From positions 124,001 through 188,000 of the forward strand of contig NZ_QAOG01000005.1 in assembly GCF_003050705.1 (NCBI RefSeq): DNA of 64,000 nucleotides. The letters run 5' to 3'. Both the position numbers and the translations under genes were made by a program. Under the pieces are notes generated by a model, which was given only the letters and a program-made list of their open reading frames with translations, was not told the origin of the DNA and did not search any database. Of this stretch, positions 42,881 through 51,508 are shown in pieces (the first letter of the stretch is position 1; each line of letters begins with the position of its first letter). Source of the stretch: Sphingomonas aurantiaca. Lineage in GTDB: Bacteria > Pseudomonadota > Alphaproteobacteria > Sphingomonadales > Sphingomonadaceae.

Positions 42881-43114
42881 ATGAGCAGAGACCAGAGACC
42901 GGCCCGCACCGTGATGATCGCGCCCGACGCATCGAGCGCGCCACCCCAGCGCCGCGCGAACGATAACGCCGCAGCCACTGGCGATCCCGGCGCGCCCGCC
43001 GCCGTCGCGCCGGTAAAGTCGCGCACGCTGCTGCTGTCCGGGCTGTTCCTGTTCGCGTGCGTCGTTGGGGCCGCGGGGGTCGCGCTGGCGCCGTGGCTGC
43101 TGGCGGCCCGATGA
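42881..43114 (+). CDS. Small single-pass membrane protein, unknown
   Basis: Protein of 77 residues: a 45-residue polar N-terminus rich in Ala, Pro and Arg, then one hydrophobic helix (TLLLSGLFLFACVVGAAGVA) near the C-terminus. Probably a tail-anchored inner-membrane protein with a cytoplasmic N-terminus. Its TGA overlaps the ATG of the next gene (ATGA), so it is translated together with the large periplasmic protein that follows, and the two may form a complex. No family recognised. Confidence 0.55.
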   Translation: MSRDQRPARTVMIAPDASSAPPQRRANDNAAATGDPGAPAAVAPVKSRTLLLSGLFLFACVVGAAGVALAPWLLAAR

Positions 43115-44964
43115 CCGTGCGGTTCGCGTCGATCATCGCGCTGATGCTGGCATCGGCCTCGGCCCCCGTCCCCGCTCCGGGGCCGGCGACCGGCACCCCA
43201 GCGCCCGCGGGAGTGCCAGGCGAGACGCCCGGCACCACGGACACGGGCGGATCGCCTACCGACGCCAGCCCAGGCGTTGCCGCCAGACCAGCGCTGCCGC
43301 CATTCGCGCCGCGACTGTCCGAACTGCCGCTGCTGACCAGGCCGCAGGGCTGGCAAAGCGCAGGGCAAGCCGGTTGGGAGGCCCTGATCGCAGCGGGCCC
43401 GGCGAACCGTCAGGCGGCGCGATGGGCCTATGCGAACGCGCAGATCGCACAGGGCCGCGCGCAGGAGGCGATCGGTGCACTCGACGTCATGCGGCAGGAC
43501 GAACCCGACCTCATGCTGGTCCCGGCGTTCCGGCTCGCACTCGGCGCGACCTTGGCTAAGCTCGATCGCGCGACGCTCGCCGTCGATGCGCTGACCAACG
43601 ACGCGCTGACCGACAATCCCGAAGCCTGTGCGTGGCGGATGCTGGCGTTCGCGCGCGGCGGGCTGCCCGGGCCGGCGCTGGGTCAGGTCAATTGCGCGGT
43701 TCCGGCGCTCAACGCCCGAGCCGGAGCAGCCCGCGCACCGTTCCTGCTCGCCGCCGCGCGCGCCGCCGCCGATCTCGGCAAACCCGCGATAACGATACAG
43801 TTGCTGGAGACGCTTCCCGACCGGGACCCGGCCGCAAACCTGCTGCGCGGCCGTGCGACCGTCGCGCTGGGCGACGAACCCGGCGGGCGGTTGCGGCTGG
43901 GGCGGGCGCGCGAGAGCGGCGACTATGGCCAGCGGATCGATGCTGATCTCAGCCTGGTCGAACTCGCCGCGCGCAAGGGCAGCCTGAACGGCGCGGACAC
44001 GGCGACGCTGCGCCGCATCCGGTTCGACTGGCGCGGCGACGATATCGAGGTGCGCGCGCTTCGCCTGAGCATCGACGCCGCCCGGCGCGCGCACGACTTG
44101 GCGGGGACGCTCGAAGCCGGCGCGACTCTGTTCCGTTACTTCAGCGGGGGGGCCGATCGCACCGCGCTGATCACCGAGCTCCAGCAGACGCTCGCACAGC
44201 TGCTGGCGCCGGACAGTCCGTTGCCGCTCGACCGGATCGCCGGGCTCTATTGGGAGTATCGCGATCTGGCCCCCGCCGCCGCCGCGGGCGACCTGCTGGT
44301 ATCGCAGTTGGCGGATCGGTTGCAGGCGGCGGGGTTGTACGAGCGCGCGGGCGAGCTGCTCGATCACCAGCTGCGCGTGCGCACCCGCGATCTGGCGCAG
44401 GGGCCGCTGTCGGCGCGCGTCGCCTCGCTCTTCATCCTCGCCGCGCAACCGGCGCGCGCATTGTCGGCGATCCGCGATACCGACACCTATGCCTATCCCG
44501 ACGAGATGCTCTGGGACCGGCACCGAGTTGAAGCGGTCGCGCTCGACCAGCTCGGCCGGACGACGGAGGCGATGGCGGTGCTCCAGACCGTCCCTGACGC
44601 AGCCACGATCCGGGCCGAGATCGCGTGGAAACATCACGACTGGAAGACGGTGGCCGCCGATTCTCCCCCCTCGCTCACGGGCGGCGCGCGGATGAACTCG
44701 GTGATGCAGGCGCGACTGCTCCGCTATGCCACCGCGCTGGCGATGCTGGGACGCGAGGCCGATCTGGCGCAGTTGCGCGCGCGCTATGCCGCCGCCTTCA
44801 CCGGGCTGCCGACCGCCGCGGCATTCTCGGCGCTTACGGACAAGGTCGGGGCGGTCGATCCGGCAGCACTGAGCGCCGCAATGGCTGCGATCCCCTCGGC
44901 CAGCCCGGCCGGGGGAATCGCGGACCTGATCGACGCCGCGCCCGAGATCGTCAGTCAGAGCTGA
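43111..44964 (+). CDS. Large secreted helical-repeat protein, unknown function
   Basis: Protein of 617 residues with an apparent signal peptide (MTVRFASIIALMLASASA), a Pro/Ala/Gly/Thr-rich linker to about residue 60, then a long Ala/Leu-rich helical array resembling tetratricopeptide repeats (for example AARWAYANAQIAQGRAQEAI and LALGATLAKLDRATLAVDAL). No catalytic motif is visible. It is translationally coupled to the small membrane protein before it. A periplasmic scaffold role fits the architecture but is inference. Convergent with a GGDEF-EAL gene. Confidence 0.6.
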   Translation: MTVRFASIIALMLASASAPVPAPGPATGTPAPAGVPGETPGTTDTGGSPTDASPGVAARPALPPFAPRLSELPLLTRPQGWQSAGQAGWEALIAAGPANRQAARWAYANAQIAQGRAQEAIGALDVMRQDEPDLMLVPAFRLALGATLAKLDRATLAVDALTNDALTDNPEACAWRMLAFARGGLPGPALGQVNCAVPALNARAGAARAPFLLAAARAAADLGKPAITIQLLETLPDRDPAANLLRGRATVALGDEPGGRLRLGRARESGDYGQRIDADLSLVELAARKGSLNGADTATLRRIRFDWRGDDIEVRALRLSIDAARRAHDLAGTLEAGATLFRYFSGGADRTALITELQQTLAQLLAPDSPLPLDRIAGLYWEYRDLAPAAAAGDLLVSQLADRLQAAGLYERAGELLDHQLRVRTRDLAQGPLSARVASLFILAAQPARALSAIRDTDTYAYPDEMLWDRHRVEAVALDQLGRTTEAMAVLQTVPDAATIRAEIAWKHHDWKTVAADSPPSLTGGARMNSVMQARLLRYATALAMLGREADLAQLRARYAAAFTGLPTAAAFSALTDKVGAVDPAALSAAMAAIPSASPAGGIADLIDAAPEIVSQS

Positions 44965-45006
44965 CAGCCCAAGATCGTCAGTCGGGACTGACCGGCCGCC
45001 GCCGCG

Positions 45007-47037
45007 TCACTTGCCGGCGCTGCGCTCCGATCGAACAAGCCGCGGCACCGGTCTCGCCGCACCGCTGCGTGCTGCGCGCTCGATTGCACACGCGTAGAGC
45101 GCGCCGCCGCTGCCGCTCGCGAGCCACGCCAGCAGCGCGGTCATCGGCATCGCGCGCGCGAACAGATAGCCCTGCGCGATCGAGTATCCCAGGCGGCGGA
45201 CCTCGCCGAGCTGCTGCTCGGTTTCGATGCCCTCGATGATGCAGGCGAGGTGAAGCGTGGTGCACAGGCCGAGAATGGCCCCCATGATCTTGCTGCCGGG
45301 GTCATCGTCCAGCCGCGCGATGAAGCTCCGATCGACCTTGACCTTGTCGAGCGGGAGGCGGTGGAGCGAACTCAGGCTCGAATAGCCGGTGCCGAAATCG
45401 TCCAGCGCGATCTGGATTCCCAGCGCGCGCAGTCGACCGATGGCGACGATCGCCGAATCGAAATCGCGCATCAGCGCGGTCTCGGTCAACTCGAAGGTAA
45501 TGCGGGCGGGATCGGCACCCTGCTGCGCGATCGCCTCGATCAGCTGGTCGACGGTCTTCGCCGAAACGATGTCGTGCGCCGAGAGATTGAACGAGAGCCC
45601 GATGGTCTTGGGCAGCACCGCGAGGTTGGTCAGCGTCTTGCGGAACAGCATGATCGTGATCTGGTTGATCAGGCCGATGCGCTCGGCGGTCGCGATGAAC
45701 CGCTCGGGCGCGATCGCTCCGACCAGCGGGCTCGTCCAGCGCCCCAGCGCCTCGACCCCCAGGATCGTCATCGTGTCGATGCACATCAGCGGCTGGAACA
45801 CGACATTGAGTTCGGCCTGGAGATCGGCCGACTGGAGCGCCGCCTCGACCGCGCGATCGGAGCGGATCCGCATTTCCTGCTCCGCCGAGAACAGGGCGCA
45901 GCAGCCGCGCCGCGTCGATTTGACGTTGTAGAGCGCGTAGTCGGATCGGTCGAACAGCGCGTTCGCGGTCTTGCCGGCCTCGGGGAAGATCGCCACCCCG
46001 CCCGAGCAGCCGATCGTGAGGCGCTGCTCGTTGATGTAGAAGGGCTGCGACAAGAGCTCGCATATCCGCTGCCCGGTCGCCTGCACGTCGTCGATGTCGG
46101 TCTGGACGATCAGTCCGAACTCGTCACCGCCGAGCCGCGCGACGATCAGGTCGTCATCCGCGACGTCCGCAAGCCGACTCCCGACCTCGACGAGCAGCCG
46201 GTCACCGACGATATGGCCATAGGTGTCGTTGATCGGCTTGAACCCGTCCAGATCGAACACGCCGATCGCGAACCGCTCGCCGCTTTCCGTATGCTCACGC
46301 AGGATGTCGTCGAGGCGGGAGAAGAAGAAGCGGCGGTTGGGCAGTCCGGTCAGCGCGTCGGTCAGCGCGAGCCGGGCATTGTCCAGCCCCAGCCGCTCGG
46401 TCTCGAACTGTTGCGCGGCGAGGATCGCCTGCGAGCGGATCAGCGTGGCAAATCCGTCGAAGCTGTTGAGCAGGACCTGGATCATGACCGCGGAGACGAG
46501 CGCGACGTTCAGCGCGATCCCGATCAGGACGGCGTTGCCGATATACAGGTAATAGACGAGCACCGACGTCATTACGAGGCCGTTGACCATCAACGCGATC
46601 TGCGGGACGTACACCAGGCAGAAGATGCAGCCGATCACCGTGACCGCGGTGAAGACGGCGATATGCGCCCGCTCGAGCGGTCCGCCATATTGATCGAGCA
46701 TCGCCGCCCAGCCCAGGAAGATCATCGCCGCCGACGCCGCCAGGATCATCGTCCCGCGCAGCGCGCTTTCCGCGCGTTCGACCGTGATGGTGCTCGCCCG
46801 CTCCGCAAACATCAGCCAGAAGATCAAGCGCCCAACACAATAACCAACCAACACCCCCGCCGCCCCGACCGTCAGCCAGACCGGCGCATAGGCATAGTGG
46901 GTGTAGGATACCGCGAGCGTGTTGATGATGAGCAGGGCGTACAGCATCGGATTCTGGCGGCGCAGCTCGCCATATTGTGCGATGACGATGCCCGGATCGG
47001 GCTCCAGATTCAGCAATGCCGTGAAACGCTGAAACAT
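45007..47037 (-). CDS. Membrane-bound GGDEF-EAL cyclic-di-GMP enzyme
   Basis: Protein of 676 residues. About six hydrophobic helices (30-190) form a membrane sensor region with no recognised name. A GGDEF domain (about 220-385) has LTDALTGLPNRRFF, FDLDGFKPINDTYGHIVGD and ARLGGDEF. An EAL domain (about 400-650) has VEALGRW, SFNLSAHD, ELTETAL, DDFGTGYSSL and KVDRSFI, the residues needed for phosphodiesterase activity. Both halves therefore look active. ATG 47037 has AGGA seven bases upstream. Upstream frames read into the 279-base gap and are rejected. Role in the switch between motility and attachment is the usual one. Confidence 0.88.
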   Translation of the reverse strand: MFQRFTALLNLEPDPGIVIAQYGELRRQNPMLYALLIINTLAVSYTHYAYAPVWLTVGAAGVLVGYCVGRLIFWLMFAERASTITVERAESALRGTMILAASAAMIFLGWAAMLDQYGGPLERAHIAVFTAVTVIGCIFCLVYVPQIALMVNGLVMTSVLVYYLYIGNAVLIGIALNVALVSAVMIQVLLNSFDGFATLIRSQAILAAQQFETERLGLDNARLALTDALTGLPNRRFFFSRLDDILREHTESGERFAIGVFDLDGFKPINDTYGHIVGDRLLVEVGSRLADVADDDLIVARLGGDEFGLIVQTDIDDVQATGQRICELLSQPFYINEQRLTIGCSGGVAIFPEAGKTANALFDRSDYALYNVKSTRRGCCALFSAEQEMRIRSDRAVEAALQSADLQAELNVVFQPLMCIDTMTILGVEALGRWTSPLVGAIAPERFIATAERIGLINQITIMLFRKTLTNLAVLPKTIGLSFNLSAHDIVSAKTVDQLIEAIAQQGADPARITFELTETALMRDFDSAIVAIGRLRALGIQIALDDFGTGYSSLSSLHRLPLDKVKVDRSFIARLDDDPGSKIMGAILGLCTTLHLACIIEGIETEQQLGEVRRLGYSIAQGYLFARAMPMTALLAWLASGSGGALYACAIERAARSGAARPVPRLVRSERSAGK

Positions 47038-47316
47038 TCGTTTTTCCTGTCTGCCCTGTCTCTGGACGGGGTGTGCCGGTACTGCGGTTGCCGCCGATCG
47101 GAGGCGCCTCGTCGATCGTGGAGCGCCTGGCGACTTGCTCCGCGTCTTTCCTTTCCGGGCAGGAAGATCCGCCCGATGCCCCCAGGGCCTGTCGTGCACC
47201 ATTCCCTTCGAGAATCCGGACAGCGCATTCAGGATGTAATTGCAGGACCGCACCAACCTTGAGCGGATAGTCGGCTGCCGCCAGCGCGAAGCGTTCGTGA
47301 CAGCGCGGCGCCTGTC

Positions 47317-48702
47317 CTAGCGCAGCAGCGCGTGGACCGCGGCGGCCGGCAAGGGCCGCGCGGCGCCAGCGGCGTTTGGCGAAAAATCGCCATTGCCAAA
47401 AAGGCGGCGGACCTTGCTCCGCCCGCCCGTGCCACTGATGCGGAAGCGTTCAGCCGCCTCGGTGAGCGCGCCGACTTCGCCGCTCAGGTTGCGCGCGGCT
47501 GCCGACGTCTCCTCGACCATCGCGGCGTTCTGCTGCGTCGATTCATCCATGGCGCGAACCGCTTCCGAGATCTGGGTGATCGCGGCGGACTGCGCCTGGT
47601 TGTCGGTCGCGATCGTCGCCAGCAGTTCATGGACCTGGCCGACATCGCCCGAAATACCCGCGAGCGCGCCGTCGACCCTCTGGACCGCCTTCACCGCGAT
47701 CACGATCTCGCTCTGCGTCGCGGTCAACTGGTCGCGCGCACGCTTGGCTTCCTCCTCGGCACGCATCGCCAGCGCGGAAACGAGATCGGCCACGACCGCG
47801 AAGCCGCGACCTGCGTCGCCGGCACGGCCCGCCTCGACTGCCGCGTTCATCGCGAGCACGCGCGTCTGGAACGCAATCTTGTCGAGGCCCTCAATCACGC
47901 TGTCGATGCCCTTGGCGCTTTCCGACACGCGCCCCATCGACTGCACGGCTTCGGCGGCGACCGCGCGACCGCTGCCGACGGTCTCGATCGCCTGATCGGC
48001 GCGCCCGACCGTGCTCTGCGCGGCAACCGCGGTCGCCTTCAGACGGCCGTCCATGCGCGTGACCGCGGCGGCCGTCTCCTCCAGGCTGGCGGCATTGGCT
48101 TCGGTGCGCCGCGCCAGATCCTCAGAGGCCTGGGCGATCTCGCTGGACCCTGTCCGGATCGTTGCGGCGCCGTCGCTGACCGACGTGATGAGCGCACGCA
48201 GGCTGTCGAGCGCGGCATTGAAGTTGGTCTTCAACGCGGCATATTCGGGCGGGAAATCCTCCTCGATCGCGGTCATCAAGTCGCCCGCCGCCAGTTCCTC
48301 GAGATGGGCCGACACCATGTCGACGACCGCCTTCTGCTCGACCCCATTATCCCTTTGCGCCACCGCCGTGTCGCGGAAGGTAAACATCGCCTTGGTCATG
48401 CGGCCGACGCAATCGGCATAATCGGTAAACTGGATCGAGCTCGAGAGGTCGCCCGCGGCGAGCGCCTCCATGCGCACGACCGTCGTCACATAGGGGTCGG
48501 CGATCGTGGCGCGGAACCAGGCCCCTGCGATGGCCGCCACCGCCGCCATCACGACCGCGACGCCGATCCCGACGACTGGCCCGACGATCGATGTCGCCAA
48601 GGTCGCGCCCAGTGCCCCAGTCGCAACGAGTGCGGTCATGACGAAGAACGTCACGAACAGTTTCTGCCGGATCGGGGCAGCTTCACGATACCATGTCATC
48701 AT
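47317..48702 (-). CDS. Methyl-accepting chemotaxis protein without a periplasmic sensor domain
   Basis: Chemoreceptor of 461 residues. Two adjacent hydrophobic helices (about 13-62) leave no room for a periplasmic ligand domain. A HAMP-like region ([22 protein letters not shown]) and a second ELAAGDL repeat follow, then the methyl-accepting coiled coil. The signalling tip reads [20 protein letters not shown] then [20 protein letters not shown]. The usual EVR after VVA is LVS and the usual Asn after FQT is Arg. It probably senses cytoplasmic or membrane signals. It is flanked by GGDEF-EAL genes on the same strand. Confidence 0.85.
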   Translation of the reverse strand: MMTWYREAAPIRQKLFVTFFVMTALVATGALGATLATSIVGPVVGIGVAVVMAAVAAIAGAWFRATIADPYVTTVVRMEALAAGDLSSSIQFTDYADCVGRMTKAMFTFRDTAVAQRDNGVEQKAVVDMVSAHLEELAAGDLMTAIEEDFPPEYAALKTNFNAALDSLRALITSVSDGAATIRTGSSEIAQASEDLARRTEANAASLEETAAAVTRMDGRLKATAVAAQSTVGRADQAIETVGSGRAVAAEAVQSMGRVSESAKGIDSVIEGLDKIAFQTRVLAMNAAVEAGRAGDAGRGFAVVADLVSALAMRAEEEAKRARDQLTATQSEIVIAVKAVQRVDGALAGISGDVGQVHELLATIATDNQAQSAAITQISEAVRAMDESTQQNAAMVEETSAAARNLSGEVGALTEAAERFRISGTGGRSKVRRLFGNGDFSPNAAGAARPLPAAAVHALLR

Positions 48703-48918
48703 TCTATGGATCTTTCGGAGACTGGCCAGAAACAGGCCGTGGATACCCCCATTTTAGAGGCGAATCCTCCCACGCCGTGCGCCTGCGCTGTTTCTTGCAT
48801 TCGATGCGGAGAATTTAGCGATACTGCCCGTCCGGTGATGCAATACTGTGCCGATGCACACGCTATACCAGCCGGCACGCCGGGCGAGCTGCCGGCTACC
48901 TTCCACGGCGCGCTGCGG

Positions 48919-51054
48919 TCAGCGTACGACGGCGGAGGCCGGGCCCGAGGCCGAATGCCGCGGTAGGGTCGCTGCGTTCGACACAACGAACTGCGTCGCC
49001 TGCACCGCGGTCATCGCCTTGCCGAACAGATAGCCCTGGCCGAAGTCGCATCCCCAATCAGCGAGGTGCGCGAGTTGCTCGGGATCCTGGATGCCCTCTG
49101 CGGTCGTCGAAAGCCCCAGGCTCTTGCCCAGACTGATCATCGCGCGGACGAGGATATTGCCCTCGCCTTCCTGTTCGAGCCGCTCGATGCGCTCGACGAA
49201 GGACCGGTCGATCTTGATCTTGTCGAACTTCAGATCGCGCAACTGGTACAGGCTTGCATAGCCGGTGCCGAAATCGTCGAGCGATATCGTCATGCCTAGA
49301 TCGCGCAGCGCCAGCAGCAACGTCTTGGTGGCATCGAGATCGGTGATGAGAGCATTCTCCGTCACTTCGATCTCGATCCGCTCGGGCGCGATCCCGGTCT
49401 GGTCGAGGATCGCCTTAAGCCGGACGGCGAGCAGCGGATCGCTGAGCTGGCTCGGCGCGAGATTGAGCGACAGCGAAAGGTTGGACGGCCATGGCCGCGC
49501 GTCCTCGCAGGCGCGGCGGAATATCTGGTAGGTCATGTCAGTCAGCAGACCGCGTTCGTCCGCCGCGGCGATGAACTTGTCGGGCATGATGATGCCGCGC
49601 GTCGGATGATGCCAGCGCGCCAATATCTCGAACCCGACCACTTCGCCGTGTTCGATGCCGACGAGCGGCTGGTAATAAGGGCGGATCTCGCCATCCGCGA
49701 TCGCCCGCCGCAGGTCGGCGTCGATAAACGCACGTTGCTCTGCAAGATCGTGCATCGACGGGTCGAACAGCTGGCACGATGCGGCGGTCTCGCGCTTGGC
49801 GCGGTACAAGGCGAGACCCGCAGCGCGCAGCAGCGCCGACGGGTTCGAGCCGTCCTGCGGATAGAGCGCGATACCGATAGTCGCGCCGACCTCCAGCCTA
49901 GAACCCGCCAGATCGATGGGTTTCAACACGATGTCGCGGATCCGCTGCCCAGTCTGAATCACGGATTCTGCACCGTCATGCATCGGGACGACGACGGCGA
50001 ACTCGTCCCCGCCCAAGCGCGCGATCACGCCGAAATCGTTGCGATGCCGGACAAACCGGTCGGCCAACTCGCACAGCACCATGTCGCCGATTTCATAGCC
50101 GTGCATCTCGTTGATCGGCTTGAAGCGCTTCAGATCGATCAGCAGCACCGCGCAGGGTGACGCAGGATCCTGTGTCGCGCGCATGAGCGAGTCGACGAAC
50201 TGCCGACGATTGGGAAGGCCGGTGAGGATGTCGTTCCGCGCGAGGCTGTCGGCATGCGCCTGCGCCTCGCGCGTTTCGCGATGCGCGACCTCGAGCTCGC
50301 GTGCGCGGCGACGGAAGATCTCGAGCGCCCGGACCAGGGCCCCGACTTCATCCTCGCGCTCGCCGCCGCTGACGACGACATCGAGGTCGCCCGCCGCCAG
50401 ATCCGAAAGCGAGCGCGTGATCCCGGTCAGCGGGCGGACGACCCTTTCCCTGACGTAGCGCAGCAGCAGCAATCGCAGCGCGGCGCCCAGGAGCGCGAGC
50501 GTAAACAGCGTCAGCACGATCATGTCGCCGATGAACCTGGCTTTCGCATCCATGACCGCGGAATAGCCGGCCAGCGTGCCGATGAGCGCATCGCTATAGG
50601 CATTCAGGCTTCGGTGCGCGACCTTCAGACGGTCTCGGTAGACGATCGCTTGCTGCGATCGCGGTGCACTCTGCACGATCGCCATCCATTGGCGCGCGTT
50701 AAGCGCGTACCGAACCCAGGACCGTTCGAACGCCGCAACATCGGCGCGGGCGGATGGCCAGTCGGCGAGATCCTTCAGCATCGCGATCTTGGCGTCCAGC
50801 GCGCTGATGTTATAGCCGACTATAGCCGCGTTTTTCGCGTTGGTGGCGAGGACCAGTTCGTCTTCGACGACCCGCTGTTCGGACAGGCGATCGGCAATCT
50901 CTTCGGCGGTGACGAGGCTGCGCAAATGGCGATCATGCTGATTGCCCGCGACGCGGGACATATACAGCGCGGAGAGCACCCCGCACGTGACCAATCCGTA
51001 CAGGATCAGGCCCAGGATCTGGACTCTGAGGAGTGCTGTTCCGATACTTTTCAT
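48919..51054 (-). CDS. Membrane-bound HAMP-GGDEF-EAL cyclic-di-GMP enzyme
   Basis: Protein of 711 residues: an N-terminal helix (10-32), a periplasmic helical sensor region (about 35-180), a second membrane helix (185-210), HAMP (about 211-265), GGDEF (about 285-440; ARLGGDEF intact) and EAL (about 460-700; GFEILARW, LSLNLAPSQ, EVTENAL, DDFGTGYASL, KIDRSFV, TAEGIQD). In the GGDEF domain the usual DLDxFK is DLKRFK, a change next to the metal site. Both activities appear possible. Upstream is an AT-rich 430-base gap shared with a divergent histidine kinase. Confidence 0.88.
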   Translation of the reverse strand: MKSIGTALLRVQILGLILYGLVTCGVLSALYMSRVAGNQHDRHLRSLVTAEEIADRLSEQRVVEDELVLATNAKNAAIVGYNISALDAKIAMLKDLADWPSARADVAAFERSWVRYALNARQWMAIVQSAPRSQQAIVYRDRLKVAHRSLNAYSDALIGTLAGYSAVMDAKARFIGDMIVLTLFTLALLGAALRLLLLRYVRERVVRPLTGITRSLSDLAAGDLDVVVSGGEREDEVGALVRALEIFRRRARELEVAHRETREAQAHADSLARNDILTGLPNRRQFVDSLMRATQDPASPCAVLLIDLKRFKPINEMHGYEIGDMVLCELADRFVRHRNDFGVIARLGGDEFAVVVPMHDGAESVIQTGQRIRDIVLKPIDLAGSRLEVGATIGIALYPQDGSNPSALLRAAGLALYRAKRETAASCQLFDPSMHDLAEQRAFIDADLRRAIADGEIRPYYQPLVGIEHGEVVGFEILARWHHPTRGIIMPDKFIAAADERGLLTDMTYQIFRRACEDARPWPSNLSLSLNLAPSQLSDPLLAVRLKAILDQTGIAPERIEIEVTENALITDLDATKTLLLALRDLGMTISLDDFGTGYASLYQLRDLKFDKIKIDRSFVERIERLEQEGEGNILVRAMISLGKSLGLSTTAEGIQDPEQLAHLADWGCDFGQGYLFGKAMTAVQATQFVVSNAATLPRHSASGPASAVVR

Positions 51055-51336
51055 GACACCCCGCCGGCTCTCGAACCTCTAGTCGTGAAATCGCCCGCGA
51101 TCGCGTCCGCAGACTTTTCCGATGAACATCCATCAAGCACTCAAGACATTATAGACGGCGGGAGCGGTACCGGCGCGTAGGTCGCCAAAATAGTGTGGAG
51201 AGAGTCGAAAACGGTACCGGAGCGTGTCCATCACGACCGCGGCCAGACTAGTGGCTCATGCCGTGCGATTCGGGTGCTGAACACGCCTTTACCGCAGCAA
51301 TCAGGTTTTCCCATATTATACAAAACCATCGTGATA

Positions 51337-51391
51337 GATTTTACGGTTACTTAATAATCCTATTCATCAAACACAGTAACCGTCTAAAATC
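51337..51391. promoter_or_regulatory. Hairpin in AT-rich gap between GGDEF-EAL and FixL-like genes
   Basis: The 450-base gap at 51055-51508 becomes strongly AT-rich after 51240, unlike the rest of the window. It contains GATTTTACGGTTACT (51337-51351), which is nearly matched in inverted form by AGTAACCGTCTAAAATC (51375-51391), differing by two inserted bases. The stem could form in RNA or mark paired protein sites. No gene or tRNA was found in the gap; it must hold the divergent promoters of both neighbours. Confidence 0.45.
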
Positions 51392-51508
51392 TCGATAAGC
51401 GATAGATCCAAATTATATCGGTGATGAAGATTTAGGATAGACCGTCTACTATACAGTATCTGCTGGTCAGGTTCATTTAAAACCGTTTTGGGTGAGTTCG
51501 CGGATACG

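Noticed and set aside
51240..51508. tRNA or IS remnant in the AT-rich gap
   Set aside because: No cloverleaf, CCA end, transposase fragment or terminal repeats seen; only one imperfect hairpin.
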